Of a stretch of 64,000 bases of DNA, positions 24,078-33,544 are shown piece by piece. The position numbers and the translations under genes are program-made. A model generated the notes under the pieces. That model was not told the origin of the DNA and did no database searches. It was given only the letters and a program-made list of their open reading frames with translations. The stretch is from positions 32,746 to 96,745 of the forward strand of contig JXTB01000330.1 of the NCBI GenBank assembly GCA_002914805.1, given 5' to 3'. Position 1 is the first letter of the stretch, and each line of letters opens with the position of its first letter. This DNA comes from Parasponia andersonii. Its lineage: Eukaryota; Streptophyta; Magnoliopsida; Rosales; Cannabaceae.

Positions 24078-24371
24078 CAGTTAAGTCACGTGCATAATGT
24101 GTTTCATATGTCGATATTGAAGAAGTATACTCTGGACCCATCTCATGTTGTTCGGTACGTGCATGTACCGATCCAAGAAGATGTGTCCTATGAAGAGCAA
24201 CCTATTCGTTTGTTGGCTAGAGAGTTGAAGGTGCTTCACAACAGAGAGATTCCACTTGTCGAGGTGCTTTAGGAATATCACAAAGAAGATAAGGCTACTT
24301 GTGAACTCGAGGCGAAGATGTACGAAAAGTACCCTCATTTGTTCAACTTTCAGTTAAAAGTTGTGACATGA
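24078..24371 (+). pseudogene. C-terminal end of gypsy A pol (integrase tail)
   Basis: The reading frame gives HVHNVFHMSILKKYTLDPSH, then YEEQPIRLLARELKVLHN and the KYPHLF end. This is the standard C-terminus of plant Ty3-gypsy polyproteins after the integrase core. A TAG at 24270-24272 stands where the family has Trp (VLW-R/N), a TGG-to-TAG change. The natural stop is TGA at 24369. Only ~98 codons remain because of the deletion that fused LTR to pol near 24075. Confidence 0.8.
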
Positions 24372-24393
24372 TGTAAGCCTTGACTTGTATTTT

Positions 24394-24429
24394 GAATTTC
24401 GGGACGAAATTCTCATAAGGAGGAGAGAA
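24394..24429 (+). promoter_or_regulatory. conserved pre-LTR motif and polypurine tract of gypsy A
   Basis: The near-palindrome GAATTTCGGGACGAAATTC (24394-24412) is followed by ATAAGGAGGAGAGAA ending at 24429, immediately before the LTR start TGCAAAAACCC. The same near-palindrome occurs in the minus-strand gypsy B element at 55621-55639, so it is conserved between the two families. Confidence 0.75.
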
Positions 24430-24690
24430 TGCAAAAACCCAGAATTTTCAAGGGTAATTTGGACATTTTATCAATTTTTCTGATATAATAACAGAGGGGT
24501 TAATTTGTAAAAGTTTTGTGCAGAAGGATTAAATTCCAATTTTAGGGGACTAATTTGAAAGAGATTTGAAAATTTGAGGACTATTGTGCAATTTTAAAAA
24601 ATTGCACAATCCCCAATAAGACATAGCCACGTGACGCTGTCATTTCTCTCTCTCTCTCTCTCTCTTCTCTCACTTCCCCCTCCCCCTCCC

Positions 24691-24740
<50 letters not shown>

Positions 24741-25330
24741 CTCGCTCTCGCTCTCGGTTTCCTCTCAGTCGAAGACCACGAAAGAGGCACTGCCGCCTCT
24801 CGCCGTCATCCAGCCAAGTAGGAGCTTTCAAAAATAAAAAATATTTTCGATCGAGATAACTATTTTTCCTAATGTGCATTTTATGCTCACTCCCTTCCTC
24901 AGGTGTTGTCTAGTACGACTTTGGAGATCAAGAGGAGTAAGGGGTCATCTTGACTGTAGTTCGTTATCTTGGTAATGCTTGAAGTGTATTGTTATGGTGT
25001 TTAGACTGCTTGGATTTTGTTTTAGCATTGAACTAAGATTACTACATTCTATTTTTGTCTGTGAACTCATGTATATCATTCTGGTATCTGTTCTTGACGT
25101 GGATGATGATAATGCTTGGACTTATATTTGATTTATATTTTTTTTTCGTATTTATTCGATCTATGTTTAATGGTATAGATGAACTGCGGGAGAGGTTTAC
25201 GGGATAGAATTCTAAATATTTTATCTAAAATGGATTGTTTTATGTTTAGACATTTTTCAAATAAATCAACGAATTTCTCATTTTTACGAAATTCTCCTTC
25301 TGCCACTAGCCCAGGTTTTGGGTTGTGACA
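24430..25330 (+). repeat. gypsy A 3' LTR with internal deletion (901 bp)
   Basis: It starts TGCAAAAACCC after the polypurine tract and ends TTGTGACA. Compared with the ~2.2-kb solo LTR at 34541-36713 it lacks about 1.3 kb: after GCCAAGTAGGAGC (~24828) it continues with sequence equivalent to ~36190 onward. It holds an expanded CT microsatellite at 24645-24740. Confidence 0.75.
24645..24740. repeat. (CT)n microsatellite within gypsy A LTR
   Basis: Long CT runs are interrupted by a C-rich block near 24676-24692. Equivalent CT-rich leaders occur in the other gypsy A LTRs (34735-34795, 63608-63659), so the tract is part of the LTR and its length varies by copy. Protein frames across it are meaningless Ser-Leu or Arg-Glu repeats. 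Confidence 0.85.
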
Positions 25331-25560
25331 GTCGATGCCTGAAACATCCATCTCCAAACCGATGCCGACAAATGTCCCATCCTAGCCCAACAGTCAAAAC
25401 CCGCCAAAAACTCTTGAGTCATTGTATAATGCTCTGACTCGCTATCAAAACCATCTCCCTCATCTCTTCCATGACGAAAAAGTTGTAAGGGAAGGGTCAA
25501 AGTAAGGGCTTTTAATATGTGTGTGTGTGTGTGAGTGAGAGAGAGAGATGGGACAGAGAT
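25331..25560 (-). other. open minus-strand frame abutting gypsy A on its right, plus GT/GA microsatellite
   Basis: The minus strand is open over HGRDEGDGFDSESEHYTMTQ and SVWRWMFQAS, up to the gypsy A junction. A GT then GA microsatellite lies at 25517-25548. The frame could be the upstream half of a locus whose other half lies at 15197-15336. The protein family is not recognised and the frame may be chance. Confidence 0.25.
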
Positions 25561-26340
25561 AATGATTTTATTTGGATTCAAAATTTAAAGACCTGATGGA
25601 TTTCATCAGTATAATTGCTTACATGGCTAGATTTTATTGGTTATACAGGGAAATAAAAAGTACAATATTAGGTTAGTATCTTATTATTTTGTAGACACGC
25701 GTATGGTTACAGTAGATATAATTATATATTTTGTAGATATATTTTAGGTTATGGTAGATAAATTTTTTAATTGAGTTATAATATTCTTATTTCTTGGTAG
25801 ATAAATTTAACGTTAAAGTTGATATATTATTTATATGGTGGATAACTTTAATGTTATAGATAAAATTTGGTATATAACAAATAATTCTCATATTATAGTA
25901 GATAAATTTTTTAATGCTAACGTTTAGTCGATAAGTTTATAGTTATAATAGATAAAGTTATATATAGGGTAGGTAGTTTTAATTTTAAGACAGATAAACT
26001 TATGATTTTAGTATATGATAAATAATTTGTATATTATCATAGATAACTTTTTAATTGTATTAATGTATTAATATTTGGTAGTTAAGTTTAAAGTTGTAGT
26101 AAACAAAATTATGTATATGGTAAATAATCTTAACACTAAGGTAGACAAATTTTGTAGTTGTATTGATAAAATTATATATAAGTTTTCGCTCTTGGTTCAT
26201 AAAATTACGAACAACGTATATTTGTTCATATACCATAACTATATATACATAGCTATAAAATTATGCCATTGGTAGATAACTCATATACCACAAAAATATT
26301 TTTCATACACAATAAAATAATGTACCTAAAAGTGTAATAA
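25560..26340. repeat. degenerate AT-rich repeat with recurring GTAGATAA motif
   Basis: The motif TAGATAAATTT and variants (GTAGATA, TGGATAACTTT, AAGTAGACAAATTT) recur every ~40-60 bp between 25690 and 26170, with no open frame of note. It reads like a strongly decayed short-unit tandem array. Confidence 0.45.
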
Positions 26341-26814
26341 GGACAATAAAGCAAAATGAAAAAATGTCTAAAGTCTCAATTCTAAATATAATAACATTAA
26401 GAAAAAAACTTCCATATATAAGGACAAAAATTACATATACCAAGATAAAAAAATGATGCGCCAAAAATATGGAGAAAAAACAACCTCCTTCTAATCAAAG
26501 TAGACTACATGTCAAATCAATAAGAATCTAATGATCTAAATGACTTTTCATCTTCTTCGCAACACATAATTTGGTATAAATTTGATTTTTTGCTTTTTAT
26601 TGCCTTTTATTTTATTTCTTGTGGCGATATTGCTTGAATCGACTGTAAATCAAAACAAACATGAGATAAAGAATGTCGTTGATATCCCATTTCCTACAAC
26701 TACAACTATGTTTGAATAAATGAATAATAAACTCTGAATTGGTGTCACGAACTTGATATATATGAAAGACAGTATGAATCTAATTAACATCAAAAAATTA
26801 CAAAAGCACCAATA
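26340..26814. other. AT-rich DNA leading into the tandem array
   Basis: No gene is seen. The part after 26755 resembles the end of the adjacent tandem unit (GAATCTAATTAACAT, CAAAAAATTACAAAAGCACC), so it may be a partial first unit. Confidence 0.4.
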
Positions 26815-27640
26815 GATATTACTATATCTACTAAAATCAATTGATAAAAAAATTATTGAATCTAGAATATATTATTATTTACTATGTTAAGAAAATTATA
26901 TATACCAAGATAAAAAATTCTATATGCCAAATCATAAAAAATAACAAATAAACTAACTATAAGAAAACCGACTATATAAAAACCAATATTATTAAAATCA
27001 ACCATATGAACCTGATTAGCACCAAAAAATAAAGAAAAAAAAACAAAGATGTTACTATGTCTACCAAAATCAATTGATAAAAGATATTACTGAATCTTGT
27101 ATATATTATTATCTACTGTGTTATACCTTGACAAATATTTTATATACTAGACCCTGAAAAACAACAAACAAAATAACTTTATGAAAACCAATTGTACCGA
27201 AGCCAATATATTTAATATAATTAGTACGAATTAGATTAGCACCAAAAAATAACAAAAATATTAAAAGAGATTACTATATCTACCAAAATCATTTAATAAA
27301 AGACATTCTTGAATCTAGTATATATTATTATTTTCTATATTAATAAATTTATACATCAAGATAAAAAGTCTATATACCAAATTTTGAAAAATACGAATAA
27401 ACAAACTATACGAAGACCAAAGGTATGAAAACTAATATTATTAAAATCAACTATATGAGCCTGATAAGCACAAAAAAATAACAAAAAAACCAGTAGATAT
27501 TACTACATTTACTAAAATCAATTAATAAAACATATTACTAAATCTAGTATATATCATTATCTACTACGTTAATAAATTCATATGCCAAAATAAAAATTAT
27601 ATATACAAGATCCTGAATAATAAAAGTAATCTATAATTTA
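26815..27640. repeat. tandem satellite-like array, unit about 221-233 bp, 3.6 copies
   Basis: Units start with GATATTACTATATCTACTAAA at about 26815, 27048, 27269 and 27496 (the shared opening is given here from shorter matching pieces). Each continues with TGAATCTAGTATATATTATT, then AAAACCAATATTATTAAAATC and GATTAGCACCAAAAAATAA. Periods are 233, 221 and 227 bp. Copies differ by substitutions and small indels, so the array is not young. It abuts the Sirevirus LTR at 27721 after an AT microsatellite. Confidence 0.75.
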
Positions 27641-27720
27641 CCAAATATGAAAATGATATATATATATATATATACACTACTATGGCAAATGTTAGATAAA
27701 ATTATTATTTGGTATATATG

Positions 27721-29147
27721 TGTTATGTCCAAATGTTTGACATTCTAAATAGAAAAGTTTTGAGAACTTAAATTAATAAAGAGATGGAGATGTTGTTACA
27801 ACAAGCTTGAAGTTATTACATTTGAAGTTGTTACAATAAGTGTTGTATTACAAGAAAGAAAATTTGTATTTTTCTTTTTATGGAAATCTTTTAGAATGTG
27901 TCTAAACATACTTTGTTTCCATATTTGATGATTTTTGTGATAATATTGATGAAATATAAATAGAATCTTGTATATAGCTATTTAGGATATTTTCCTATCG
28001 ATTTTCAATTAATTCCTTTTATATTTACCATATATATCATTGATTATTTCCTCATTCTTTTGTCCTTGATTGATATCTAATTGCCTCTTTTTAATCAATG
28101 AATTTCGACAGGTTTCTAAAGTGAATTCATATGGATTTTCATCCTTAATTATTGCTAGATATTTGCTCAACAATTAATTAAGTTTCCATTAGTTAATTGA
28201 TTTAATTTGCTAAGTTATTGTAATCAAATTTTCTGATTTGTTGCAACAACTCCAGATATTTAAGGAAAGATTAGTTCATTTTCTTAAATCTTAGTATTTG
28301 ATTAACATTAATTGAGATATGATTTTTTAGAACAATTATCAATCTTTGGTAGATTAATTGAAGATTTTCAGCTAGTCAAATTATGTCGAAATCGAATTGA
28401 AGAAGCAATCATTAATGTAGACATTTTTTTCTAGTAATTGTTAAGAAATGCAACAACTTTCTAGCAGATTACAACATTTATAGAAAAATTTTGATTTAGT
28501 TATTAATTATTTCCTTACTTGATTTCAGCCAATTCACACTACCTTGGACGACCATGGAGGCTGAAACTCACCTATAAATGCTTTGCCACTCTAAGAAATT
28601 TTGCATGCACTTCATTGTGAAAAACAGTCTTAGAGAGATATTTTATTTGTAAGGAATAGAGCATGTTCTATTGCCATTGTGAAACTTAGAGATCTTTAGG
28701 ATTTTCTAGGTACTTTATTTGAGTATATCTTGTTCTTCGAGGGGAAGAGTAATACGTCTTTGGGAGGAGGTAGATCTGAACTAGTGAAGAGAGTTTATGC
28801 GTGAAAGATCAACAAGACAAAAGGAGCTCGCTGCACAAGATTGGTAGAGTCATTACAATATATTGTTGTAATTGAAAAGAGTGAGTTTTTTATTGCATTA
28901 GTTAATTAGTGTTTGTAATTTTTATACTTTACTAATTTGTTTAATCTCTAGGTGTGGCCACATAGAGTAGGATAGTCCCGAACTATATTAAAAATGTCTT
29001 GTGTTCATTCTTTATTTTCATGTTCTTGTTGTAATATATGCACTCATCGTTTCAACAACTTTTTATACATGTGTTACAATATAATTAATTAATTATTAAG
29101 TTAATCAATTAATTATTTATTTGATAATACCTAAAACAAGTCTTTCA
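27721..29147 (+). repeat. Sirevirus 5' LTR
   Basis: It begins TGTTATGTCC and ends TCTTTCA just before the primer-binding-like site. It aligns with 17621-18755 over that whole length, and the last ~190 bp has no partner in the other copy. It carries GTTGTTACAACAAG near 27791 and a 12-bp palindrome TTGTTGCAACAA at 28238-28249. Confidence 0.75.
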
Positions 29148-29149
29148 TT

Positions 29150-29166
29150 AAGTATCAAAGCAGAGT
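29150..29166 (+). other. primer-binding site (initiator Met tRNA type)
   Basis: AGTATCAAAGCAGAG follows the LTR by a few bases and resembles the plant initiator Met-tRNA primer site TGGTATCAGAGC with two or three substitutions. Its position fixes the LTR end near 29147. Confidence 0.6.
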
Positions 29167-29202
29167 CACTTAACTTTTAGTGAGATTTTGGGATTTTCTA
29201 AT

Positions 29203-30920
29203 ATGTTTTCTGTTAGTATGTCTTTTCTGAATGAAGGAAGATCAATTTTTCATCCATCAGTACTAGATAGGACCAATTATCCCTATTGGATGACCAGGAT
29301 GTGAGCATTCATCAGAGTACTTGACATCAAAGCTTGAAGATCTCTTTTTACAAGTTGGTCTTATCCTATTGTCAAAGCTGATGATGGAACAATCTCCTCG
29401 AAATTCGAGATTGATTGGTCACCCCAGGATGATTTGCTGGCAAGTTACGACACCAAAGCTCTACATGCCATTTTCAATGGGTGCGACATAGAGCAAATCA
29501 AATTGATTTCTTCGTGTGAAATTGCTAAGGAGGCATAGGAAAATCCTTCAAACTCATTTTGAAGGCTCAGATGATATAAAACATAATAAACTCACATCTC
29601 TTACAACTAGATTTGAGCAAATAGGTATGAAAGAAAATGAGAAAATGAATCTTTGTCTCAGTATTATACAAAATCATGTGATATTGCTAATGAATCATTT
29701 GCTCTTAGTGAAAAGAGTCCTGAGGTTATTATAGTAAAAAAATTATTAGGTCTCTTCCTAACTATTTTCAACCTAAGATTGTTACAATTTAAGAGAGCAA
29801 AAATCTAGACATCATGAAGTCTAAAGACTTGATGAGTTCTCTTTGAGCATTTGAAATGAATCTAATAGTAAGAAAGAAGGAGAAATCCATTACTCTCAAA
29901 TCCATACAAGAGAATGATAGAGTGTCAAATGAGGAAGAAGATGGCGACGAACTTGCTTTACTTACAAAAAAGTTTAAAAAATTCTTAAGGAAAATAGGCA
30001 AGATCTCTAGGTCTATTCCATCCTCATCAAAATCAAATAAGAACTCTTCTAAATCTTCTAATTCTTCTAACAAGAAAGATGTGCAGTGTAGAGAATGTCA
30101 AGGATTTAGGTACATACAATCTGAATATGCAAACACTTTGAAAAAGAAGCCTAAATCCTTCACATCAACTTGAATTGATGAAGAATCTGAAGGCAACCAG
30201 GAATATGACAACAACATAAGCAATCATGTTGCTTTTGTCAATTCATTTCTTCTGAGTAACCTTTGTTATGTGCAGGAAAAATCAATTGTTTGTTATATAC
30301 TCTCAGAAGTTGATGATGACAAAGAATTATCTTTGGCTGAATCCGAATTTGATTTGGATATTAATGAGAATTCACTTGGTGATGCATACAAAAATTTGTA
30401 TGCTTAATGGGAACGTGTTTGTGTTAAAAACTGTGGACTGGTAAAATCCAACTCTCTTTTGGTTCACTTTAAAGAAAAGTTTTTTAAAAGAATTCAAGAA
30501 TTGGAATTAATTGTTGATGAAAAAGAAAAATGATTAAAAGAGATTTCTATGGAACTTGAAAGAACAATGAAATCTCTCGAAATGCTTAATTCTAGTTCAT
30601 CCAAATTAGATCATATTTTGTCTTCTGGTAATTTTTCTTGTGATGCTACTGGATTTAGTTTTAAAGGTGAATGCTCAGGAATAAAAACTATTTTTGTGAA
30701 AGAATTGGTTACTGCTCTTACCAGAACACCTGTTGTTGCAACAACAGGTTCGAAGAAAATTTCAGTATCCATCAACACATTAGTTGTTGCAACAATAGGA
30801 TCTCGAGCAATATTCAAAAGTGGTCTTGCTTTTGTACCACCAGCAAGTAAATACAACAAACTTATTGCAATAGCAGATTCGTTCATAACAAACAAAGATA
30901 AAAGATTCATACCCATTTGA
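29203..30920 (+). pseudogene. Sirevirus gag region with decayed zinc knuckles
   Basis: It starts at ATG 29203. FHPSVLDRTNYPYWMTRM is the usual opening of copia gag (UBN2 type), followed by HAIFNGCDIEQIKLISSCE. A Lys/Ser-rich region precedes CRECQGFRYIQSEYAN, where the CCHC knuckle has lost its His and last Cys. A second knuckle near 30915 has a TGA in place of its first Cys (FIPI-stop-HFC). Several in-frame stops and at least one frame change occur. The segment 30549-30920 includes two copies of the Val-Val-Ala-Thr motif encoded by GTTGCAAC palindromes. Confidence 0.7.
30728..30749. repeat. 22-bp perfect palindrome with GTTGCAAC core
   Basis: Base pairing checked outward from the centre between 30738 and 30739 is perfect for 11 positions each side. 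The inner 20 bases read CCTGTTGTTGCAACAACAGG. It encodes Pro-Val-Val-Ala-Thr-Thr-Gly in the gag-spacer frame. A 12-bp relative lies 42 bp downstream at 30784-30795. Confidence 0.9.
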
Positions 30921-31118
30921 CATTTTTGTAGTGTTAGCGGTCATATTCAGCCAAATGTTTTACCATGATGAGATTTCTAGAAAATAGTTATTTTAAAAAG
31001 TAATTTTTGGATTCTCCTCAAAGAAAATTCCAAAACCATAAATTGATTTAAAAAATAATACTAGAAAGATATAGGTAAGAAAGTCAGACCTTAATTGTTT
31101 TGTCTCTTTTACTTGTTT

Positions 31119-33544
31119 AAGAACTGGTGCTACTAACCTGTGGTATTTTGATAGTAGTTGTTTAGGTGAAAAGTCCATCTTGACAAACTATAAAATTGTC
31201 ACTGAAGGTATGGTGACATTTGGTAATAGTTTGAGGGGGAGAGTTCTCGGCATTGGAACTTTCAACATTGATGTTTTCCCAAAACTAAAGATGGTGATAT
31301 ATATAGAAGGTTTGACAACTAATGTGATTAGCATAAGTCAATTGCGTGACTTAAATTTGAACGTGCAATTCACTAATGAGAGGTGTCAAGTCTTGGACAT
31401 TTTAGGTAAGTGTGTGTTGGAAGGTTTCAGATCTTTGGATAATTGTTACACTATCTCTTCTAGTACACACACATGTCACAAAATTTCTTTGAATAATTCT
31501 GATTTATGGCATGAAAGACTTATTCACTTGAATTTCAAAGCACTAAGGAAACTGGGAAGTATTAGTTAAGTTACTTTCATATCTGTGGTGGCATATGTTA
31601 CATTTTGAATGATCGTGACTATGTGGGTAAGTTTGATACAAAAAGTGATATTGGTGTATTTATTAGTTACTCCAGTAATAGTAGGGTATATCGTGTATAT
31701 AACATGAGAAGCCAAACAATTATGAAGTCTACTAATGTGGGTGTTGATGACTATAGTGATTTTTCTGAATTTTCAAAGAAAAAAATTATAAATAGTTTTA
31801 CTAATGAAACTGTTAATTCAATAGAACCAGTTGTTACAACAACTGAATCTGCTGAGAAATTTGATGTTATGACAATTGAATCGCAAGTAGTATCTCCCAA
31901 TCCAGAAATTTCTAAATTATCCATGAAGGGTGGTGAGTCTCTTAAGAATTTGTCCAGAAAAAAAAAACATCCCTAGAGTAAAGAAAAATCACCCAATAGA
32001 TCTTATTCTTAGTAAGCATAATGAAACTATGTTCACAAAGAAAAGGTATGTAAATCTTGCTTAATATATTTATTTTGTCTCTAAGATTGAGCCTAAGAAT
32101 GTCAAAGAGGCTCTACATGATGAGTTTTGGGTAAAGATTATGCACGAAGAATTAGAACAATTTTCTTATAATGATGTTTGGGCACTTGTTCCTAGACCTA
32201 GTCATATAAATGTCATTAGTACGATATGGATTTTTAAAAATAGGTTTGATGAATTTGGTAAAATTGTGAGAAATAAAGCAAGATTGGTTATCCAGGGATA
32301 TACTTAAATTGAAGACATTGATTTTGATGAAATATTTGCACTAGTGGCTAGATTAGAGTCTATCCAGTTATTTCTTGCAATAGCTTGTGTTATAGGTTAC
32401 CAAATGAATGTTAAAAGTGCTTTTCTGAATGGTATTTTGAATGAAGAAGCCTATGTTAAACACTTAAAGGATTTGAAGACACATATTTGCTTGATCATTT
32501 TTTCAAATTAAAAAAGGATTATATGGGTTAAAGCAAGTTCCTAGGGCTTGGTATGAGAGATTGACAATTTTTTGGATTGAAAGTTATTACAAGAAATGGA
32601 CAGGACATTTTTTATCAAATACTTTGATTCAAGTATTATCATTACTCAAGTTTATATGGATAATATAATATTTGGCTCTACTTCTAACTTTAAAGTGCAG
32701 GAGTTTGTCGATCAAATGAAACAAGAACTTGTTTATCTTGAGAATGGAATTTTTATTTCTTAAGCCAAGTATGTCAAGAACATTGTTTCTAAGTTTGGAC
32801 TTTAAAAAGCCAAAAATTTTCGTAACCTTATGAGCACAACGTTGAAGTTGACAAAAGAATAAGGAGGGGTAAGGGTTGATCCAATATTGTACAGAAGCAT
32901 GATAGGTAATTTTCTTTATCTTACTACTAGTCGTCCTGATATATGTTACAATATTAGTATGTGTGCAAGATACCAGAGTAATCCTAAGGAATCTCATATT
33001 ACTACTGTTAAGAAAATTATTCACCATGTGAATGGCACTCTTAATTATGATATTTGGTATTCTAGGGATACTAATATGAATCTTATAGGATATAGTGAGG
33101 CCGATTGTGCAGGTAAGGCGCATGATAGAAAGAGGACAAGTGGTGGTTGTTTCTACTTTAGAAACAACTTGGTTTCTTGGTACAGCAAGAAACAAAATTT
33201 GATTTTTTTGTCTACTATTGAGGCTGAATACATTACTATTGGAAGTTGTTGTACACGAGTTGTCTAGATGAAATAGATGCTTGCTGACTATGGCTTTAAT
33301 ATAGATAATGACTGTATTTCGTGATAATACAAGTGCTATCAACATTTTTGAAAACCCAGTGCAATATTCTGAGACAAAGCATATAGATATCCGTCATTAT
33401 TTTATAAGGGAATTGGTTGAGAATAAAACAATCATTTTAGAAAATATTGAGATTGAAAAGCAGATTACAGATATTTTTACCAAAGCTCTTGATTCTGTAA
33501 AATTTGATTCCTTAAAGCAAGCCTTAGGAATCTGTTATGTTTAA
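31119..33544 (+). pseudogene. Sirevirus pol with deleted integrase core and mutated RT active site
   Basis: The protease region (WYFDSSC, GEKSILTNYK, then NLNVQFTNERCQVLDILG) leads into the pre-integrase HERLIHLNFKALRKL at ~31510-31550. At about 31566-31600 sequence jumps directly to the post-integrase segment (LNDRDYVGKFDTKSDIGVFI), so the catalytic integrase core is deleted. RT follows from ~32080. The usual Tyr-Val-Asp-Asp box reads Tyr-Met-Asp-Asn at 32653-32664. RNase H (EAEYITIGSC, DNTSAINIFENPVQYSETKH) and the C-terminus (DIFTKALDSVKFDSLKQALG) end at TAA 33542. Multiple stops and frameshifts make it non-functional. Confidence 0.75.

Larger units (their letters stand above)
15337..25330 (+). 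mobile_element. gypsy A: nested, internally deleted Ty3-gypsy element
   Basis: The 5' LTR begins TGTAAATATCC at 15337 and the 3' LTR ends GTGACA at 25330. The 5' LTR survives in three pieces (15337-15437, 18756-19520, 23218-24074), identified by alignment to the solo LTR at 34541-36713. The gaps hold a Sirevirus half and a second insertion. The LTR then jumps near 24075 straight into the last ~100 codons of pol, so the primer site, gag and most of pol are lost. A polypurine tract and a 3' LTR follow. Flanking pentamers GCTGA and GTCGA match at only 3 of 5 positions, so the target duplication is degraded or was altered by rearrangement. Confidence 0.75.

Noticed and set aside
24581..24879. Arg-Glu and Ser-Leu repeat ORFs
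   Set aside because: They are translations of the CT/GA microsatellite in the gypsy A LTR.
26815..27640. CRISPR-like array
   Set aside because: Units are ~225 bp, diverged along their whole length, with no short identical repeats separated by unique spacers, and the genome is a plant.
32629..33345. 238-codon minus-strand ORF opposite Sirevirus pol
   Set aside because: It is antisense to the recognisable RT/RNase H frame and its translation matches no family I know; it is an antisense shadow.
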